From Oscillospiraceae bacterium (GTDB lineage: Bacteria > Bacillota > Clostridia > Oscillospirales > Ruminococcaceae), in NCBI GenBank assembly GCA_019420135.1, contig JAHZHS010000119.1, positions 1 to 6,605 of the forward strand: a stretch of DNA of 6,605 bases, written 5' to 3'. Positions within the stretch are counted from its first letter, which is position 1; the number at the start of each line of letters is the position of its first letter. The notes under the pieces are model-generated. The model saw nothing but the letters and a program-made list of their open reading frames with translations. It ran no database searches and was not told the DNA's origin. This document shows positions 5,700 through 6,605 of this stretch, piece after piece. The position numbers were made by a program, and so were the translations under genes.

Positions 5700-5734
5700 G
5701 GCAGGGCGCGCAGAAATGCAGCTCTGCCTTTTTT
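5700..5734 (+). terminator. Intrinsic terminator before the peroxiredoxin-like gene
   Basis: 5700-5707 pair with 5721-5728 (eight pairs, one G-U). After a small internal loop, GCA/TGC close a GAAA tetraloop (5713-5716). Six T follow (5729-5734). It would end the DUF1292 or candidate RNA transcript. I find no good promoter between it and the gene at 5839, so it may act as an attenuator. GCTGCA at 5661-5666 can pair with TGCAGC at 5717-5722 inside its 3' arm, which would break the stem. Confidence 0.85.
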
Positions 5735-5785
5735 CTTGTCGGGGCTCCGGCATTGCGGCGCCGTGCCCCCTGCGGAACACAAAAA

Positions 5786-5822
5786 ATCGTCCGTTCCCCT
5801 TTCTCCACGCCGGGCGGACGAT
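5786..5822 (+). promoter_or_regulatory. Inverted repeat abutting the RBS of the last gene
   Basis: ATCGTCCG (5786-5793) and CGGACGAT (5815-5822) are perfect 8-base complements. CCC (5796-5798) and GGG (5812-5814) can extend the stem past a TT bulge. The right arm ends two bases before the AGGAGGG ribosome binding site (5824-5830). Read on the minus strand it is followed by six T (the A-run 5781-5786), so it could also stop antisense transcription. A translational control element or a protein-binding operator are both possible. Confidence 0.45.
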
Positions 5823-5838
5823 GAGGAGGGAATTTTCC

Positions 5839-6605
5839 ATGGGCAAACGCATCGCCCCGGGGGACAGGATCCCGTTTTTTCAATACGACACCCCATACAG
5901 CGCCCAGAACAGCTTCCGGGAACTTCTGAAGCAAAATGCGCCTCTTGTGCTGGTGTTCATGAGCAACTTCGGGCATCCGGTCACCCGGACCTTTGTGTCC
6001 CGGTACTCCCACACCCGCCACAAGCTGACCGACGGCGGCTTTGCCATGGTGGTGCGCTCCTACCCCGAAAAGCTGGCCGAGAACATCGGCCCCAATAGCC
6101 TGCCCTATCCCCTGCTCTGCGACGCTGAGGGCGTATTGTACGACCTGCTGGCCATTCCCAGCAAGACGGGCTTCTGGCGGACCTGCTCCCTGGAGGCATG
6201 GCGCATCCTGAAAAAGGCCCGCCGCCGGGGCTATGTCATGCCTGCCCATCAGCCCCAGCAGATGCCTTTGACCCTCATTCTCGACGCCGACGGCACCGTG
6301 CTGTTCAGCCATTACGGCTCCAGCCTCACCGACGTGCCCGAGGACTGCGGTGCCATGGAGAATCTGCTGGCCGAGCTGGATCTTCTGCCCGAGGAACCCG
6401 AGGATACGGCGGAGGATTTTGAGACCGACGGCTATGAGGACTACGGCGAGGAGGACGACGGCTACGACGAGGCCCCGGCCGAACCCGTGGACTACGACCC
6501 CGACGCCGACGACTTTGCCGACGTGCCCGACGACAGCGACGTGCGGGAGTACAACTCTCCCAAATTGTCCCACACCATGCTGCTGGGATTGCTGGATGAC
6601 CCCTA
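5839..6605 (+). CDS. Peroxiredoxin-like protein lacking CxxC, acidic tail (3' partial)
   Basis: The frame stays open to the window edge (255 codons seen; the stop is beyond). Residues 1-180 resemble the AhpC/TSA_2 or PRX-like2 (SelU-type) thioredoxin fold. Strand LVLVFMSNFG (36-45) leads to the usual active-site turn. LPYPLLCDAEGVLYDLLAI (88-106) matches the family's FPxLxDxxxxLYxxxG region, and LTLILDADGTVLFSHYGSS (144-162) the strand that ends the fold. Where relatives have Cys-Pro-x-Cys this one has His46-Pro-Val-Thr49, so the peroxidatic and resolving cysteines are missing. C94, C116 and C170 remain elsewhere. From about 184 to 235 the protein is an Asp/Glu/Tyr-rich low-complexity tail; a hydrophobic turn (SHTMLLGLL, 244-252) follows. 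The ATG at 5839 is set by AGGAGGG (5824-5830). Cytoplasmic, no signal peptide. A redox-inactive binding or scaffold role is inference. Confidence 0.72.
   Translation, partial: MGKRIAPGDRIPFFQYDTPYSAQNSFRELLKQNAPLVLVFMSNFGHPVTRTFVSRYSHTRHKLTDGGFAMVVRSYPEKLAENIGPNSLPYPLLCDAEGVLYDLLAIPSKTGFWRTCSLEAWRILKKARRRGYVMPAHQPQQMPLTLILDADGTVLFSHYGSSLTDVPEDCGAMENLLAELDLLPEEPEDTAEDFETDGYEDYGEEDDGYDEAPAEPVDYDPDADDFADVPDDSDVREYNSPKLSHTMLLGLLDDP

Noticed and set aside
5658..6098. 146-codon plus-strand frame overlapping the start of the peroxiredoxin-like gene
   Set aside because: It begins inside the structured region without a good ribosome binding site and is out of frame with the well-supported gene at 5839; no domain is recognisable.
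5527..6573. 348-codon open frame on the minus strand across the non-coding stretch and the last gene
   Set aside because: Composition is that of an antisense shadow, and it crosses the plus-strand terminator and the RNA helices. The plus-strand frame from 5839 has a strong ribosome binding site and fold signatures.

Overview
The window looks like a chromosomal stretch from a high-GC (about 60%) Clostridia-type gut anaerobe. An Oscillospiraceae/Ruminococcaceae relative in the Gemmiger, Subdoligranulum or Faecalibacterium range is my best guess, inferred from protein style and codon use only. Supporting signs are the strong AGGAGG ribosome binding sites, an ECF-type vitamin transporter S component, a sodium-pump decarboxylase gamma/beta pair, a Clostridia-style L,D-transpeptidase with a SLGCIRL active site, a DUF1292 protein and a cyclophilin-type lipoprotein. 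I see no phage, insertion sequence, CRISPR, tRNA or rRNA signal.

Layout. Bases 1-30 hold the intrinsic terminator of a rightward gene lying off the left edge. An ECF S component (81-689) runs leftward. It shares a 276-base divergent control region with a rightward two-gene operon for the membrane part of a Na+-translocating decarboxylase: gamma/OadG-like (966-1400) and beta/OadB-like (1431-2627). That operon closes with a UUCG-capped terminator. A separately promoted, membrane-anchored L,D-transpeptidase follows (2818-3951). It converges on a leftward cyclophilin lipoprotein (4135-4983, TTG start) across a shared bidirectional terminator (4008-4043). The cyclophilin gene and a rightward DUF1292 gene (5162-5491) are driven by divergent promoters between 5052 and 5113.

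The least ordinary part is the right end. The 347 bases between 5491 and 5839 have no convincing gene. They contain nested complementary segments that can fold into a long rod-shaped RNA of about 190-200 nt, with a small hairpin on the 3' side of an internal bubble. This layout recalls 6S RNA, but the assignment is inference. A strong intrinsic terminator (5700-5734) and an 8-bp inverted repeat touching the next ribosome binding site come after it. The last gene (5839 to beyond the right edge) encodes a peroxiredoxin-like thioredoxin-fold protein. At its usual CxxC position it reads His-Pro-Val-Thr, and it carries a long acidic tail, so it is probably not a working peroxidase.

The genes do not form one pathway. 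They read as housekeeping and cell-envelope functions in short transcription units: vitamin or cofactor uptake, decarboxylation-driven Na+ export, peptidoglycan cross-linking and extracytoplasmic protein folding. The decarboxylase operon lacks the carboxyltransferase and biotin-carrier subunits, which must be encoded elsewhere if the pump works.
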